64,000 bases of DNA from Gigaspora margarita (Eukaryota; Glomeromycota; Glomeromycetes; Diversisporales; Gigasporaceae): assembly GCA_009809945.1 (NCBI GenBank), contig WTPW01000300.1, positions 240,980 through 304,979 of the forward strand, written 5' to 3'. The notes beneath the pieces were generated by a model. The model was not told the origin of the DNA and made no database searches. It was given only the letters and a program-made list of their open reading frames with translations. The position numbers were made by a program, and so were the translations under genes. This document shows, piece by piece, positions 1 to 11,391 of the stretch; positions within the stretch are counted from its first letter, which is position 1, and each line of letters begins with the position of its first letter.

Positions 1-779
1 ATTTGAACTATGAAACGAAGCTGATTACAAGTTTGCATTATGAGTTCGCATCATGAGTTCTGTCATCATGGGTTGGGCTTAGCTTGTGACAACTAGAGTT
101 TACCCAAATCTGATCCATATCCTATTGTAATTCTGCACTACAATTACAATACAAGAAAAAATACTTGGTGTTAAAAGCATTTAATTCTATTACTATATAT
201 ATATTTCTAATTACTTCAGAAATATAAAAATACTATTGTTCTCTAAATGAAACTTTAATTATATATTTTATATAATTGAAGCTCTATTTTTCTTGATATA
301 ACTTATTTATTATAAAGCTTACTAATATTGATTATTAGGTTTTAAAAACTTTTTATTTTTATTTAAAAAATGATAGTCATTATTACTTGGTTTTGCTTCG
401 GATCAATATTATATCAATTACCTCTGAGTTTTAGCTTGATTGTATCCTCTAAATCAAGAATAGATAGAGAAATTTATTTCTAAATCAGAATAAAAATAGT
501 TAAGATAGATCTGATTGAAGTAATAAAGCTTCTTGAACATGATAAGACTCTATGGTAGCTAATCAACAATAAATATCTCAAGATAGCAAAGATTTATTAC
601 ATGCTCAAATAATGGCATCCAATTTAGACAATTCTATATTTTTATTAAATAGTTGGTATTTAAGATAATAATTTTATTGCTAAATCAAATGGATATTAAG
701 TACATAAGCAAATGGGCTGTTTATTGTTTACAATTAACTGGATTATGTAATTAATTCTAAAAGCTCTGTTTCAGAGTCT
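1..779. other. AT-rich sequence without recognisable gene
   Basis: No open frame of useful length and no repeat with clear borders was seen here. Short A/T runs dominate. It lies downstream (on the minus strand) of the decayed Sel1 gene and may contain further unrecognisable remains of it. Confidence 0.5.
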
Positions 780-2252
780 TTCTGAAAGCCAAAAAATTGA
801 TTGATGCTCTATTATAGGTTGCAGATTTGAAAAAGGATATTTACTAATTTTGATTTTATTAATAACATTTGCACTACTTTGATCAAATTTAATTGTCTAT
901 CTGAATTTTTGCTATTAGCAGGTTTCAAGTACCATTCAACTTCTTTTTTTTTTTTTTACCACTAAGGGTGTCTATACCATTTTAATTACCAAACTAATTT
1001 CCATCATTAGTAACTTTAAGTACAATTCAAATGCTCTCTTTTCTTCTTTAGGAATTCCCTTGCATTTTGATAACAATTTCCAACTTTAAGTACCATCTGA
1101 AATTTCGCTATTAACGATACCATTTGATAGCATTTATCAACAATAACTGTCCACTAGAATTTTTATCTCTGGCAAATTCTAAGTACAATTTGAATGTACT
1201 ATGGTGGACATCTATGCCACTTTGACAACAATTACCAATATTAAATTGCTCATTAGTATTTACGTTTTCATGAGGATCATAAGCAAAGTTTGATCCATAT
1301 TTCTGTCTTTTATATGGGCTTGAAAGGTTTCTATCGAATACTACTAACCAGGGTTGGGCAACTGGACAATCGGACAATTGGAAATCTGTCCAGTGTCCAG
1401 TGTCCAAATTGTCCAGTCAAAAGCAATGGATTAAGAAAAATAAGCACTGGATAATAGAAAATTTTTTAATTAAAATTTTAACAAAAAATTATATAACTAA
1501 TATTAAATAATAGAACAATCTTTTATTACGCTATTTGCTTATTTATTCTGCACTAGTAAAATTTAAAAAAGTTATGTTAAAATTAACATTTGAATAATAG
1601 TTTAAGTGATTCGAATTATTCTATTTAATATAAAGTTTTCTTGTGTATTTCTTTATTAGAATAAAAAATTTTAATTAATATCTTTAAAATAAACACGAAT
1701 ATGATCTGAATCATATACAAATGTTAAAAATATAATAATTTAATTATTGCTCAGATTTTAGCCAGTCAGTTAGGAGCTTCTGACTAGTATCAGTTATAGT
1801 TATGACCTGTCATAACCAGTTATAATCTTTACTACTTAAATATAATACTCTTTTATTTGGTAACAATATATAAAAATTTATTTGCTTTTTTCTTAATTAA
1901 TTCAATTGCTACGTATTATTACCATGTTGTCGCATAATAAAACTCATGAGCATTATTTTAAATGGACCTTAATTAAGCAAAATTACAAATTACACTCTTG
2001 TGCATCATTTTATAATATGTTAAAGACATATAAGTATTACAAAATCGTTGTTTATATTCATGGTTTTAGTGCGACTACATCATGAAGGTACCTTATTATA
2101 TTGGATACACTGGACACACTGGACATATACTGGACAATTTGGAAATGTCCAATGTCCAGTGAAAAAGCACTGGATATATAGAGTGCCCAACCCTGCTACT
2201 AACTCATTATAATGTTTTAGGAACTTATTGAACATAAATGTAGGATTTTCAA
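780..2252 (-). pseudogene. Sel1-repeat protein pseudogene, split by a hAT MITE
   Basis: Minus-strand translation shows degenerate Sel1-like (SLR) units. One open stretch contains FNIGNCCQSGIDVHHSTF followed by FKLYLEFARDKNSSGQ, and further downstream EVEWYLKPANSKNSDRQ (about 885-940) matches the usual A-F-x-W-Y-L-K-A-A-x-x-G-N-x-x-A-Q pattern. Stops and frameshifts separate the units. The gene is interrupted by an 847-bp transposon at 1349-2195; on its far side the same frame continues (RLENPTFMFNKFLKHYNELV), so the coding sequence was once continuous across the insertion. Sel1 proteins are helical-repeat scaffolds and form a large family in arbuscular mycorrhizal fungi, often fused to kinase domains. 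No kinase domain is visible here. The 5' end of the gene was not found. Confidence 0.7.
1349..2195. mobile_element. hAT-type non-autonomous element (MITE), 847 bp
   Basis: Perfect 12-bp terminal inverted repeats (CAGGGTTGGGCA ... TGCCCAACCCTG) are flanked by an exact 8-bp target-site duplication CTACTAAC at 1341-1348 and 2196-2203. Both subterminal zones are packed with TGTCCAGT-type repeats in mirror orientation, as expected for transposase-binding sites of hAT elements. The AT-rich core carries no transposase. It interrupts a Sel1-repeat reading frame. Confidence 0.92.
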
Positions 2253-2652
2253 GCCGTAATAATAAAAAAAAAAATAAAACCTAGGGCTTCGTAAAAAGGG
2301 ACAGCACTTTAACTATTGTAACTATTTTGCTAAATAAAGCAACCAATAAACATAAGCGTAAGACAAACTCTAAACAATCACAATTTTATTTACTGATTGG
2401 TAGATCTAATTCGTAAACATCACAAAATTACAAAATCCGCCCATATATTCAAATGCCGTATAAACCATGCTATAATACGCATCCGTTCCTAGTATAATTT
2501 AATTAAAAAAATTTTTTATTATGTTCAACCAAATTATTTGTACATTGTTTAAATGTCCTATATAACAGTATGAAATTTCTAAGTACACATAAACTAAACT
2601 TCTTTTTTATTTACTAATATATACAAAATTTATAAAGAGATACAAAAAATTT

Positions 2653-5600
2653 TTATGAAGAAATTTGATTTCTTATTTTATAGTAAATTTTTTCTCGTTG
2701 TTTTAATGCCAGTGCACTGTTTGGCTCGATCTTCAATGATTTATTTATATCTGCAAATGATTTCTTATATTCTCTCATCTTATAATAAACCATTCCACGC
2801 ATTCTCAACGTACATGCACTATTTGGATTAATTTCCAGTGATTTGTTGAAATCGTCAAGAGATTCCTTATATCTTTTCATCATGAAATAACATTCTCCAC
2901 GACCATGTAGGGCTATTGCATCATTTGATGCAAGTTCTAGAGATTTGTTTAAATCAGCTAGTGATTTTTTATGCTCATTTAATTTCAAATATGTTGCTCC
3001 ACGATATTTTAGAGCTATTGCATCATTTGGAACGAGGTTTAAAGATTTATTTAAATCTGCAAGAGATTTTTCATGCTTATTCATCTTTTGGTACATTTCT
3101 CCACGATTTTTTAGTGCCACAGCATCATTTGGTTCAAGTATTAAAGTTCTATTTAAATCTGCAGCTGATTTTTTATATTGATTTACCTTCAAATAGACTT
3201 TTCCACGAAGTTTTAGAGCTATTCTATCATTTGGATCAAGTTGTAAAGATTTGTTAAGATCTGCCAATGATTCATTATACTTTCCGATCTTATAATAAAC
3301 CGTACCACGTTGTTTTAATGCAAATATATCTTTTGGTTCCATTTTGAGGAATTTATTTAAATTTTTCAGAGATTCTTTGCACTTTCCTAACTTATTATAA
3401 GATGCACCACGAATTTTTAATGCAAATATTTCATCTGGTTTTATTTTGAGTAATTTATTCGAATCTATAATCGATTCATTATGCATTCCCAATGCATAAT
3501 ATATTTCTCCACGTTGTCTCAATGCAAATTCATTATTTTGGTTAATTTCTAATGATTTACTTAAATCTGCAAGTGATTTATTATATTCTTTCAAATGATA
3601 ATAAGCTAAGCCGCGCAGTCTTAAAACATATGCATTATTTGGATTAATTTCTAATGATTTGCTGAACTCATAAATTGAATCTATATATTTTTCTATCATA
3701 AGATAACGTTTCCCAAAAAATATTGGCATAGTTATATCATTTGGTTCATGTTCGTTCTCATTTGTCATAGGATAAGTTGCTCCATGACTTCTTAATGCAA
3801 ATTCACTATTTACTTCCATTTTGAGTGATTTTTTAGAAAACTTCACCATGAAAGAAGTTATATTGCGATTTTTTAATGCAACTGCATTATTTGGTTCTAT
3901 TGTAATTATTTTATTTAAGTCTAAAAGTGATTCTTCATATTTTTCTTTCATAAAATAAATTGCAGAACGAATTTTTAATACAATTAGATCATTTGGATCA
4001 ATTTTAAGTAATTCATATAAATCTATAAGCGATTTATTATGCATTCTCAATATATAGTATATTTCTCCACGTAGTCTTAATTCAAATGCATTATTTGGTT
4101 CAAGTTCTAGATATTTATTTAAATTTTCAAGTGATTTGGAATAATCTTTCATCTGATAATAAGCAACTCCACACTGACTTAATGCATATGCATTATTAGG
4201 ATCAATTTCTAGTACTTTTTTGAAATCCTCAAATGACTCCTTATATCTTTCCATCATTCGGTAGCATTCTCCACGATTATGTAGAGTTATTGAATCATTT
4301 GGTACAAATTCTAGAAATTTATTTAAGTCTGCAAGTGATGTTTCATACTCTTTCATATTACAATAAATAACTCCTCGAAGTCTTAATGCCCATATATTAT
4401 CTGGTAGAATTGCTAATAATGTACTTAAATCTTCCAATGAATCTTCATATTTATTCATAATATAAAAAGTTTCACTACGTTGCCTTAATTCATAAATATT
4501 AGATGGATCTTTTGTTAAGGAAGTAATTGAATCTTCAATTGATTTTATATAATATATTGATGTTTCTCGGATTTTTATTATAGAAAATTGTATATTTGGT
4601 TCTTTTTTAACCATATCACATAAATATGTACATGATTTATCATACATTCTTAATGCATATACATTATTTGACTCGCTTGCAAGTAAATTACTTAAATCTG
4701 TAAGTGATTTAAATGATTCATAATATCGTTTCGTATGATAATAAACTAATGCACATTGACTTAATGCGTGTGCATTATTTGGATCAATTTTCAGTAATTT
4801 GTTGGAATCACCAATCGATTCCTCATATCTTCTCAACATGAAGTAGCATTCTCCACGATTTTGTAGAGCTATTGCATTATTAGGATCAATTTTCAGTAAT
4901 TTATTGAAATCACTAATCGATTCTTCATATCTTCTCACCATGAAGTAGTATTCTCCACGATTTTGTAGAGCTATTGCATTATTAGGATAAATTATTAGTA
5001 ATTTGCTGAAATCACTAATCGACTCCTCATATCTTTTCATCATAAAGTAGTATTCTCCACGATTTTGTAGGGCTATTGCATTATTAGGATCAATCTCCAG
5101 TAATTTGTTGAAATCACCAATCGATTCCTCATATCTTTTCAACATATAGTAGTAATTTCCACGATATTGTAGGGCTATTGCATCATTTGGCGCAATTTCG
5201 AGAAATTTATTTAAATTTTCAAGTGAATTCTCATACTCTTTCATATTATAATAAATAATTCCTCTAAGTCTTAACGACCATAAATTTTCTGGTTGAATTT
5301 CTAATAATCTATCTAAATCCATTAATGAGTCCTTATAATTTTCCATCTTATAAAAAATTTCACCACGTTGTCTTAAACCACAAGCATTATTTGGATCAAT
5401 TTTTAANATTGCATTTAAATCTTCAAGTGATTTTNTATAATTATTCATATTAAAATAAGTTGCTCCNCGTTGTATCATAGCCCATATATTATCTGATTTG
5501 ATCTTTAATAAGCCATCAAAAAATTTAATTAATTCATTATATTTATCTGATAAAATGTCTGATCTCCAAACATTACTAGATTGTTCTATTAATATATTAA

Positions 5601-7119
5601 GAGATGGAAAGATTTTTACTANCTCTTCTTTCTGATTATTTAAAAGGTTCGGCCAATGNTATTGACGTAAAACAACNTTATTAATTTGATAATTTTTATA
5701 AAAAATTTGTTCAAAGACTTGTTTTAATTGATTAAATTCTGGGCGATAATTTTGGTATCCATCAAAGCATAATTGGATTATAGAATTTTTAAGGTTATTG
5801 AATGGCATATTGATAAAAAGGAAAAGTGCACAATATGGTATAATTCCGTTGCCTATATGTAAATCAAGATTTTTTAACTGATTTTGAGTTTGAAGAATTA
5901 AAGCAAGTTGTTCTAATGTATAAACTGGTGTTTTTAAATGTTTAAGATTAATTGTGCATTCAACAATATTTTTGACAAGTTGGGTACAATTAGGAGGATA
6001 ATGAGAATTCCAATCAAAGATAATATTTTCAATAGTTTTACCATTAATCTTGACGATTTTCGATAATATTTCAACAGGTGGTGTNNNATCANNAATGTTG
6101 TAATTTCCATAAATGTACTCTANAGANGTNAAATTTGGGAACGTGTAATTACATTTAATGGGAAAGCGGTTAAGTCCTTCACAGTGCTTAAACTTTATTT
6201 TAGTAATGTTGTTGCATTGAAGAAATGAATCAATAGCTTCATCATTTAATTGAAGTGTAGTAGTTTTAAAATTTGTTTGATTATTTAAACTTTCGTTTAA
6301 ATGTATGTCACAATGCATGTTTTTGAATGTTAANTTATTAAGTGATCNTNCTTGACTTTGAAGAGATTGNACAGAAAATGATGCANATTCATTGCTATTT
6401 ACTANTGAAAACTTTTTTAACCATTTTTGTGAGCATATAAGATTTGAAAGTGCAATTGCTTCATCATTGGACCATACAGTAGCCTTAATGTTTATAATAT
6501 TATGACAACTATTCGCTAATGTATTAAAGATCTGGGCTTTTTTGACTTGTTGAACTTCTTCGACATCCAAGTGATATGTGCAATTTAAATATGACAATCT
6601 ATTAAATATTGAAGAATAATCAAGCAACTTAGGAAGAACTTTATGAGTTATCAAATTATCATAGCTAAGATGCAGTTGTCTAAGGTCAAATTGGCGTAAC
6701 TTTACTGAACGTTTAAATAAAACTTTAATTAATTTGATTATTAATGTTTCAGAGTAATCGTTTGCTATAGCTGAATTAAGAAATCGATCAAATGGAAGTT
6801 CTTTGAGAAATGATGGATAATCATAAAGCGGTTTGTTTATTAAAGAATTGTTATGAAGCTTCTCAGTTTGTATGAATTTTAGATAAACTTGAATCACTTT
6901 AGGAAATAGATTATATACATCATCGATTTTAAAAGGTGATTCCCATAAAATTGGTATGGCACAATTAGCCCAATATCTATTGACTAAACTGCAGGAATAT
7001 AAATCTCTGTTGGTTGGAAGGTACCTAAAAATAATATTGATATATTCTGGTGCAAACATTTGATCTATAGTTCCGGATTTAAGTTTGATATCGTTTTTCT
7101 TTTGTTTGATTGAACTCAT
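2653..7119 (-). CDS. F-box / LRR-like / giant TPR-repeat protein, copy A
   Basis: Single-exon frame of 1488 codons. The start is ATG at 7117-7119 (MSSIKQKKND); the frame stays open a further 10 codons upstream but only to a TTG, and copy B has a stop there. Residues about 17-63 form an F-box (MFAPEYINIIFRYL...LVNRYWANCAIPILW), the SKP1-binding motif. Residues about 100-510 are a Leu/Asn-rich, LRR-like region typical of fungal F-box proteins. From about residue 540 to the end runs an array of about 28 TPR units of mostly 34 residues (consensus L-x-x-R-G-x-x-Y-x-x-x-x-x-Y-x-x-S-x-x-D-x-N-K-x-L-E-I-x-P-N-N-A); units near residues 800-850 and 1000-1050 are irregular. From family knowledge this is a probable SCF ubiquitin-ligase substrate adaptor; the substrate is unknown. 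About 20 ambiguous bases at 5407-6415 leave several residues undetermined. No intron is evident. Confidence 0.9.
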   Translation of the reverse strand: MSSIKQKKNDIKLKSGTIDQMFAPEYINIIFRYLPTNRDLYSCSLVNRYWANCAIPILWESPFKIDDVYNLFPKVIQVYLKFIQTEKLHNNSLINKPLYDYPSFLKELPFDRFLNSAIANDYSETLIIKLIKVLFKRSVKLRQFDLRQLHLSYDNLITHKVLPKLLDYSSIFNRLSYLNCTYHLDVEEVQQVKKAQIFNTLANSCHNIINIKATVWSNDEAIALSNLICSQKWLKKFSXVNSNEXASFSXQSLQSQXXSLNXLTFKNMHCDIHLNESLNNQTNFKTTTLQLNDEAIDSFLQCNNITKIKFKHCEGLNRFPIKCNYTFPNXXSXEYIYGNYNIXDXTPPVEILSKIVKINGKTIENIIFDWNSHYPPNCTQLVKNIVECTINLKHLKTPVYTLEQLALILQTQNQLKNLDLHIGNGIIPYCALFLFINMPFNNLKNSIIQLCFDGYQNYRPEFNQLKQVFEQIFYKNYQINXVVLRQXHWPNLLNNQKEEXVKIFPSLNILIEQSSNVWRSDILSDKYNELIKFFDGLLKIKSDNIWAMIQXGATYFNMNNYXKSLEDLNAXLKIDPNNACGLRQRGEIFYKMENYKDSLMDLDRLLEIQPENLWSLRLRGIIYYNMKEYENSLENLNKFLEIAPNDAIALQYRGNYYYMLKRYEESIGDFNKLLEIDPNNAIALQNRGEYYFMMKRYEESISDFSKLLIIYPNNAIALQNRGEYYFMVRRYEESISDFNKLLKIDPNNAIALQNRGECYFMLRRYEESIGDSNKLLKIDPNNAHALSQCALVYYHTKRYYESFKSLTDLSNLLASESNNVYALRMYDKSCTYLCDMVKKEPNIQFSIIKIRETSIYYIKSIEDSITSLTKDPSNIYELRQRSETFYIMNKYEDSLEDLSTLLAILPDNIWALRLRGVIYCNMKEYETSLADLNKFLEFVPNDSITLHNRGECYRMMERYKESFEDFKKVLEIDPNNAYALSQCGVAYYQMKDYSKSLENLNKYLELEPNNAFELRLRGEIYYILRMHNKSLIDLYELLKIDPNDLIVLKIRSAIYFMKEKYEESLLDLNKIITIEPNNAVALKNRNITSFMVKFSKKSLKMEVNSEFALRSHGATYPMTNENEHEPNDITMPIFFGKRYLMIEKYIDSIYEFSKSLEINPNNAYVLRLRGLAYYHLKEYNKSLADLSKSLEINQNNEFALRQRGEIYYALGMHNESIIDSNKLLKIKPDEIFALKIRGASYNKLGKCKESLKNLNKFLKMEPKDIFALKQRGTVYYKIGKYNESLADLNKSLQLDPNDRIALKLRGKVYLKVNQYKKSAADLNRTLILEPNDAVALKNRGEMYQKMNKHEKSLADLNKSLNLVPNDAIALKYRGATYLKLNEHKKSLADLNKSLELASNDAIALHGRGECYFMMKRYKESLDDFNKSLEINPNSACTLRMRGMVYYKMREYKKSFADINKSLKIEPNSALALKQREKIYYKIRNQISS

Positions 7120-7240
7120 TTTCTTAATATTGTCTTTCAAATTTTCCAAAGAGAATAAAAAAAAAATATGAATAAAATATTTTAAAAAGTTAAATAATTG
7201 TCGAGTGGTAAAACACGTACGTATGGTGCAATTAAATTAT

Positions 7241-7249
7241 TTTTATATA
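7241..7249 (-). promoter_or_regulatory. Candidate TATA box of copy A
   Basis: TATATAAAA on the minus strand, about 122 bp upstream of the ATG. The same motif lies about 121 bp upstream in copy B (36913-36921), next to a conserved palindromic ACGTACGT-type segment (7215-7222). Conservation may simply reflect recent duplication. Confidence 0.45.
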
Positions 7250-8265
7250 GGATAAGAGTTCATTAGTCGGAAATAAGTTATCCTACGTAATACGTGGTTA
7301 TCTAAGTTTTCTTATCTAAGCGTTAGTAACACGGTATACTATTAAGTTCGACAAGAGTCTTTTTGTTCTTGGCGCATTATTTGTATACATTAAGTTCTAG
7401 ATTTTCTCATTGATATTCCCTCATTTCGCTGACAGTTTATCCGACATCACATAATGTTATGGTTAGCATTTTATTAGTTGCAGGTATACATTTTTAGTAA
7501 ATTGTCACTTGGTGTGAAGTTGGTTAAATTAACTGAAATAAATAATGCGTAATTAGAGTTCCGTTACTTTATTAATTTATATAATTAAAGAAATTACAAA
7601 CTTTAATTCTGTACGTATTACGGTCAGTACGTACGGAACAGAGTTTTTGTGTAACATTTGATAAATTCTATTCTAATTGTGCCTCTTTATTTACAACAGG
7701 GGAACCGTCGCTTCATTTATAGATCCGTTACACAATTCATAAACACTTTTTTATATTGTTTCAAAGTATATTTTCACAAAGCTCACGTTACTTGCCCCAT
7801 TTTGAAAAGTGAAATAGCTCTTTGTAAACTTGAGGGTTTCGTATAGTATTTAAATAATATCGGTTGAATCCCAGTAAATCCAACAGCTTTTATATGACGA
7901 TTTACCTTGCAAAGGTATATATGTAACCTAAGTAATTGAAGAAATATTGAACTACAATTCCTAGATGTTGAGCAATAAAAACTAAAAAAAGTAAAAGCAA
8001 CGATCTAATGTAGGTGACGTGGGTTTGAGAGTTAATTTATAATATCCTTTTCTTAATATGTTTATAGAAAAAAACCTTTAAAAGCTTACAAAACTTAAGT
8101 AATAATATAAACTATCTTTTTTTATTTTCATACAATTTTTGATACAGGATTAATGTGAAAGACAATTAAAAATTATCTAGGATACAGTAAGATTGTATAA
8201 AACTTAAATTTTTGTTAGAATAACCGTTGTATGATTAGAGATTATGTACGATATCAGGGTTCGAA

Positions 8266-8315
8266 ATTATATACATGAAAGTCTTTATAAATTATATACA
8301 CGAAAGTCGTTATAT
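8266..8315. repeat. 25-bp minisatellite, 2 units (block A)
   Basis: Two copies of a 25-bp unit (attatatacacgaaagtctt plus tataa) start at 8266 and 8291. The homologous spot in block B carries six copies (39066-39215). Confidence 0.8.
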
Positions 8316-8589
8316 ATTAGAAGTTAGTTCGTTATTAGTTAATAAATGAACAGAACAATGATATGCTTACTCATTTAGCAGAAAAAATATATTGCATAAA
8401 TGAAGTTAAATTCATTATAGCTTCAATTTTATCTTGATCTTTTTTTATTCTTTTAAAATTTGTAATTTAACAACATGTGACAATACATGCATACATTTTT
8501 TTCAAAAAGAAGCATCTTGAACTTGTGATATATTAATTATTATTTTTTAGATCAATTTCATTCTCAATAGTTGACCTGTGAACTAAAAT

Positions 8590-9640
8590 AGGAACAAATG
8601 TATTACCAACTCTAAATACTTGCTTTTTTAGTTTACTTTACCTCCAACAAAACCAAGTTAGTCAGTACCAATAATCAAAGCATATTTGACACAATCAATA
8701 ACTATTACATTATGTGCGACTGTACTAGGAAAACAGACACTGTTAATGTCCGGAGCTAGGAATTTATTTTTTGGCTATTAGTTAAAAATAGAGCAGATTA
8801 ATTAGATAAATTGACGATCATCGGATCTAAAAATAGATGCGGACAAGATCACACACAAAATCTGGTCTATCACTACACTATAGATCGTCCTCCGCTACGC
8901 TCCGGACAATAATCTGTATCTTGAGATAATACTCAATTTGTAAAAGTAATTGGTACATTATAACAATATTTATATGAGTTAGTTTCTGTTGCAGCCCGCT
9001 CAAGAGTTGGAAGATGACTTGTATCAATTTTTAATCTAAGACATTTTACTAGTTTTTTATTTATCATAGTACATGGTGCACCTCCATCTAGTACTGCTTT
9101 GAGATTATAATATTATTAATTCTATATTCAGCAGTTGTAAAATCATTTGCAGGAAGATGTACTTAATTAATATTCGTATATTCATCTAAAACTATATCAT
9201 TATTTGTAGATTCTTTGATTACAGATTCTAAAGATATACTATTATTTGTAGATTCTTTGATTACAGACTCTAAAGATATATTATTAGAGCTTTTTGGTAA
9301 AAGCGCCTTAAAATTTTTTAATAATATTTTTAAGCTTATCTTGAAAGATTTTTTTACAAATCTATTAACAATTTACTTCACTTTGTTTATTTTTATAGTC
9401 AGTTTATAGAGTTCAATAAATAAGAAGGTGGAGCTATTTTTTTTACAAGATTCATAGTTACAGTAGAATTATTCTCAACTTTTATATATTTGATATTTTT
9501 ATTATCATTATCTTCATAAACTATTTTTTTATAAGCTTCTTTTTTTCTTCTTCTTTAGGTTCTTCATAGATAACCAAGTTTATATGCTTTTCCTTAGACC
9601 AAACAACCTTTTGATAACTCTTTTTTAACTAGTTTTTTTT
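8590..9640 (-). pseudogene. Retroelement pol pseudogene with retropepsin-like protease
   Basis: Minus-strand translation gives an aspartic-protease-like stretch: AVLDGGAPCTMINKKLV (about 9060-9110; the D-S/T-G active site appears as D-G-G), then RAATET and a C-terminal LIIGTD block (about 8665-8685) where the expected Trp after D is a stop. Upstream, to about 9640, Lys/Asn-rich linker sequence with stops contains a tandem ESVIKESTNNSIS repeat. A small MITE (8748-8907) lies between the two halves of the protease. No reverse transcriptase was found. Interpreted as a decayed LTR-retrotransposon gag-pol fragment. Confidence 0.6.
8748..8907. mobile_element. Small MITE with GTCCGGAGC termini
   Basis: A 9-bp terminal inverted repeat (GTCCGGAGC ... 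GCTCCGGAC) encloses 160 bp; AAT on both flanks may be a 3-bp target duplication. It sits inside the retropepsin-like pseudogene. Superfamily not assigned. Confidence 0.55.
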
Positions 9641-10259
9641 TTTTACTAGTCTGAGCTACATTAACTATTTTTCATAGTAGGATTAACTATATTTACCTCT
9701 ATATTTTTTTGCAAAATTAAGAATATAAATATCAATTTCTATTGGATCATCTGGTCCATCATCTTCTATCAATTAGGAAATATATTATACCTGTTGATAT
9801 ATGAGTATTAGTTTATAAAAAAAATAAAATAGAAACATATAAATTAACTATAACTTTATGCCAAGTATTCTTTTTAGCTCACATATTAACTTTTTTTAAA
9901 TTTGGAATTAAGTATATTGAAATAGTAGAATAAGGTTATTTAGAACATTTTTTTACAATTTTGTAAATTTGGCAAATTTTCTTAACAAAATTTTTTTTTA
10001 AAAAAATTTCAATTTTAAAACTGCAATTATATATAAAATCTTATACTAAACAAAGTTTGCTTAGATACAAAATAGGTTATTTTAGTAATAAATAAGTTGT
10101 TTATATACTAAGGCTATGCAAATAAAATTAATTAGTTCTCATAACATATTAAGATTAAAGATACCTGGGACTTAGTTGTTATTGTATAAATATAAAAAAA
10201 TGATATATAAAATTTTTAAATATATGTTTTATATAAGGAATTAAAAAAAATTTTTTTAC
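9641..10259. other. AT-rich spacer, no gene seen
   Basis: Low-complexity AT-rich DNA with no conserved frame or bounded repeat. Confidence 0.5.
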
Positions 10260-11391
10260 AAAAGAAAGAAATATTACAAAATTTACCAAAAAATGCAAAA
10301 GTTCAAGAGAATTTACCAAAAAGAATTTACCAAAAGTTCACAAAAAAAACTTAACCAACAAACACCAAAAGTCCTAGAAGATTTCATCAAAAAATGGCAG
10401 AAGTCTACAAGAGTTCACCAAAAAATACCAAAAGTCTACAAGAAGAGTTTACCAAAAAACACCAAAAGTTCACAAAAAGAGTTCACCAAAAGATACTAAA
10501 AGTTCCAAGATAATTATTTACCAAAAAATGCTGAAAGCCGTATGAAAGTTCACTAAACAAATGCTAAATTCCAAAAAAATTCATAATATAAATGCCAAAA
10601 GTTTACAAAAAGAGCTTACCAAAATACTAAAAGTTTACAAAAAGAATTCACTAAACAAATATTAAAAGTCCTAGAAAAAGTTCACCAAAAAATGCTAAAA
10701 ATCACAAGAAAAATCACTAAAAATATACTAAAAGTCACAAGAAGAATTCACCAAAATGCCAAAAGCCCACAAAAAGAGTTTACCAAAAAATGCTAAAAGT
10801 TCACAAAAAGTGATTACCAAAAAATGCTGAAAGTCCACAAGAATCTACTAAACAAATATTGTAAGTCCCAAGAAAAGTTCACCAAAAAAACACTAAGAGT
10901 CTACAAGAAGGGTCACTAAAAAACACCAAAAGTCCCAAGAAAAGTTCACCAAAAAAAAGCCAAAAGTTACAAGAAGTGTTCACCAAAAGCCCCAAGAAAA
11001 TTCACCAAAAAAATACTGAAAGTTCACAAGAAGTGTTTACTTGAAAGTTCACAAGAAAAGTTCACTTCAAAGTCCTCAAGAGAATTTACCAAACAAACTA
11101 AAAGTTCCAAAAGAGTTATTCGCCAAAAATGCTAACTGCTCCAAGATAATTCACTAAAAAACACCAAAAATCCACAAGAATTTACCAGAAAATACTATAG
11201 GTTCTCAAGAAATTTTAACAAAAAATGCTAAAAGCCCAAAAGAGTTCACCAAAAAACACTAAAAGAATTTGCTAAAAGCCACAAGAAAGTTTCCAAAAGT
11301 CCAAAAAAAAGTTTATAGAAAAGTTTACCAACAAATCATCAAAAGTTCATCAATTCTGAAATTAGTAAAAGTCTATGAAAAATGCCAAAAG
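10260..11391. repeat. Degenerate A-rich minisatellite
   Basis: Dozens of imperfect units of about 28-32 bp with the theme gttcaccaaaaaatgctaaa followed by agtccacaagaa. Units vary in length and base. The array continues for a few units after the inserted hAT element (12890-12960). The short plus-strand frame inside it is repeat-derived and not considered a gene. Confidence 0.8.

Larger units (their letters stand above)
2429..8489. repeat. Segmental duplication block A (direct partner of block B)
   Basis: The 3' flank, the whole F-box/TPR gene and about 1.4 kb of 5' flank recur in the same orientation at about 31163-39408. Similarity begins near 2429 (caaaatccgcccatatattc) and ends at ...caacatgtgacaatacatg (8489). 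Block A lacks the 1170-bp hAT element and the extra TPR and minisatellite units found in block B. Confidence 0.9.
7120..8489 (-). promoter_or_regulatory. Upstream flank shared by both F-box/TPR genes
   Basis: Non-coding sequence upstream of copy A, retained in block B at about 36793-39408. It contains no ORF with codon structure; the short frame at 7658-7846 is not conserved in block B. Position 8105-8112 (ATATAAAC) is the unoccupied version of the hAT insertion site filled in block B. Confidence 0.55.

Noticed and set aside
2916-3257. Plus-strand frames antisense to the TPR genes (also at 31666-32007)
   Set aside because: Shadows of the conserved TPR codons; they recur in both copies only because the sense frame does.
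10293-10499. Lys/Gln-rich 68-codon frame
   Set aside because: Translation of the A-rich minisatellite.
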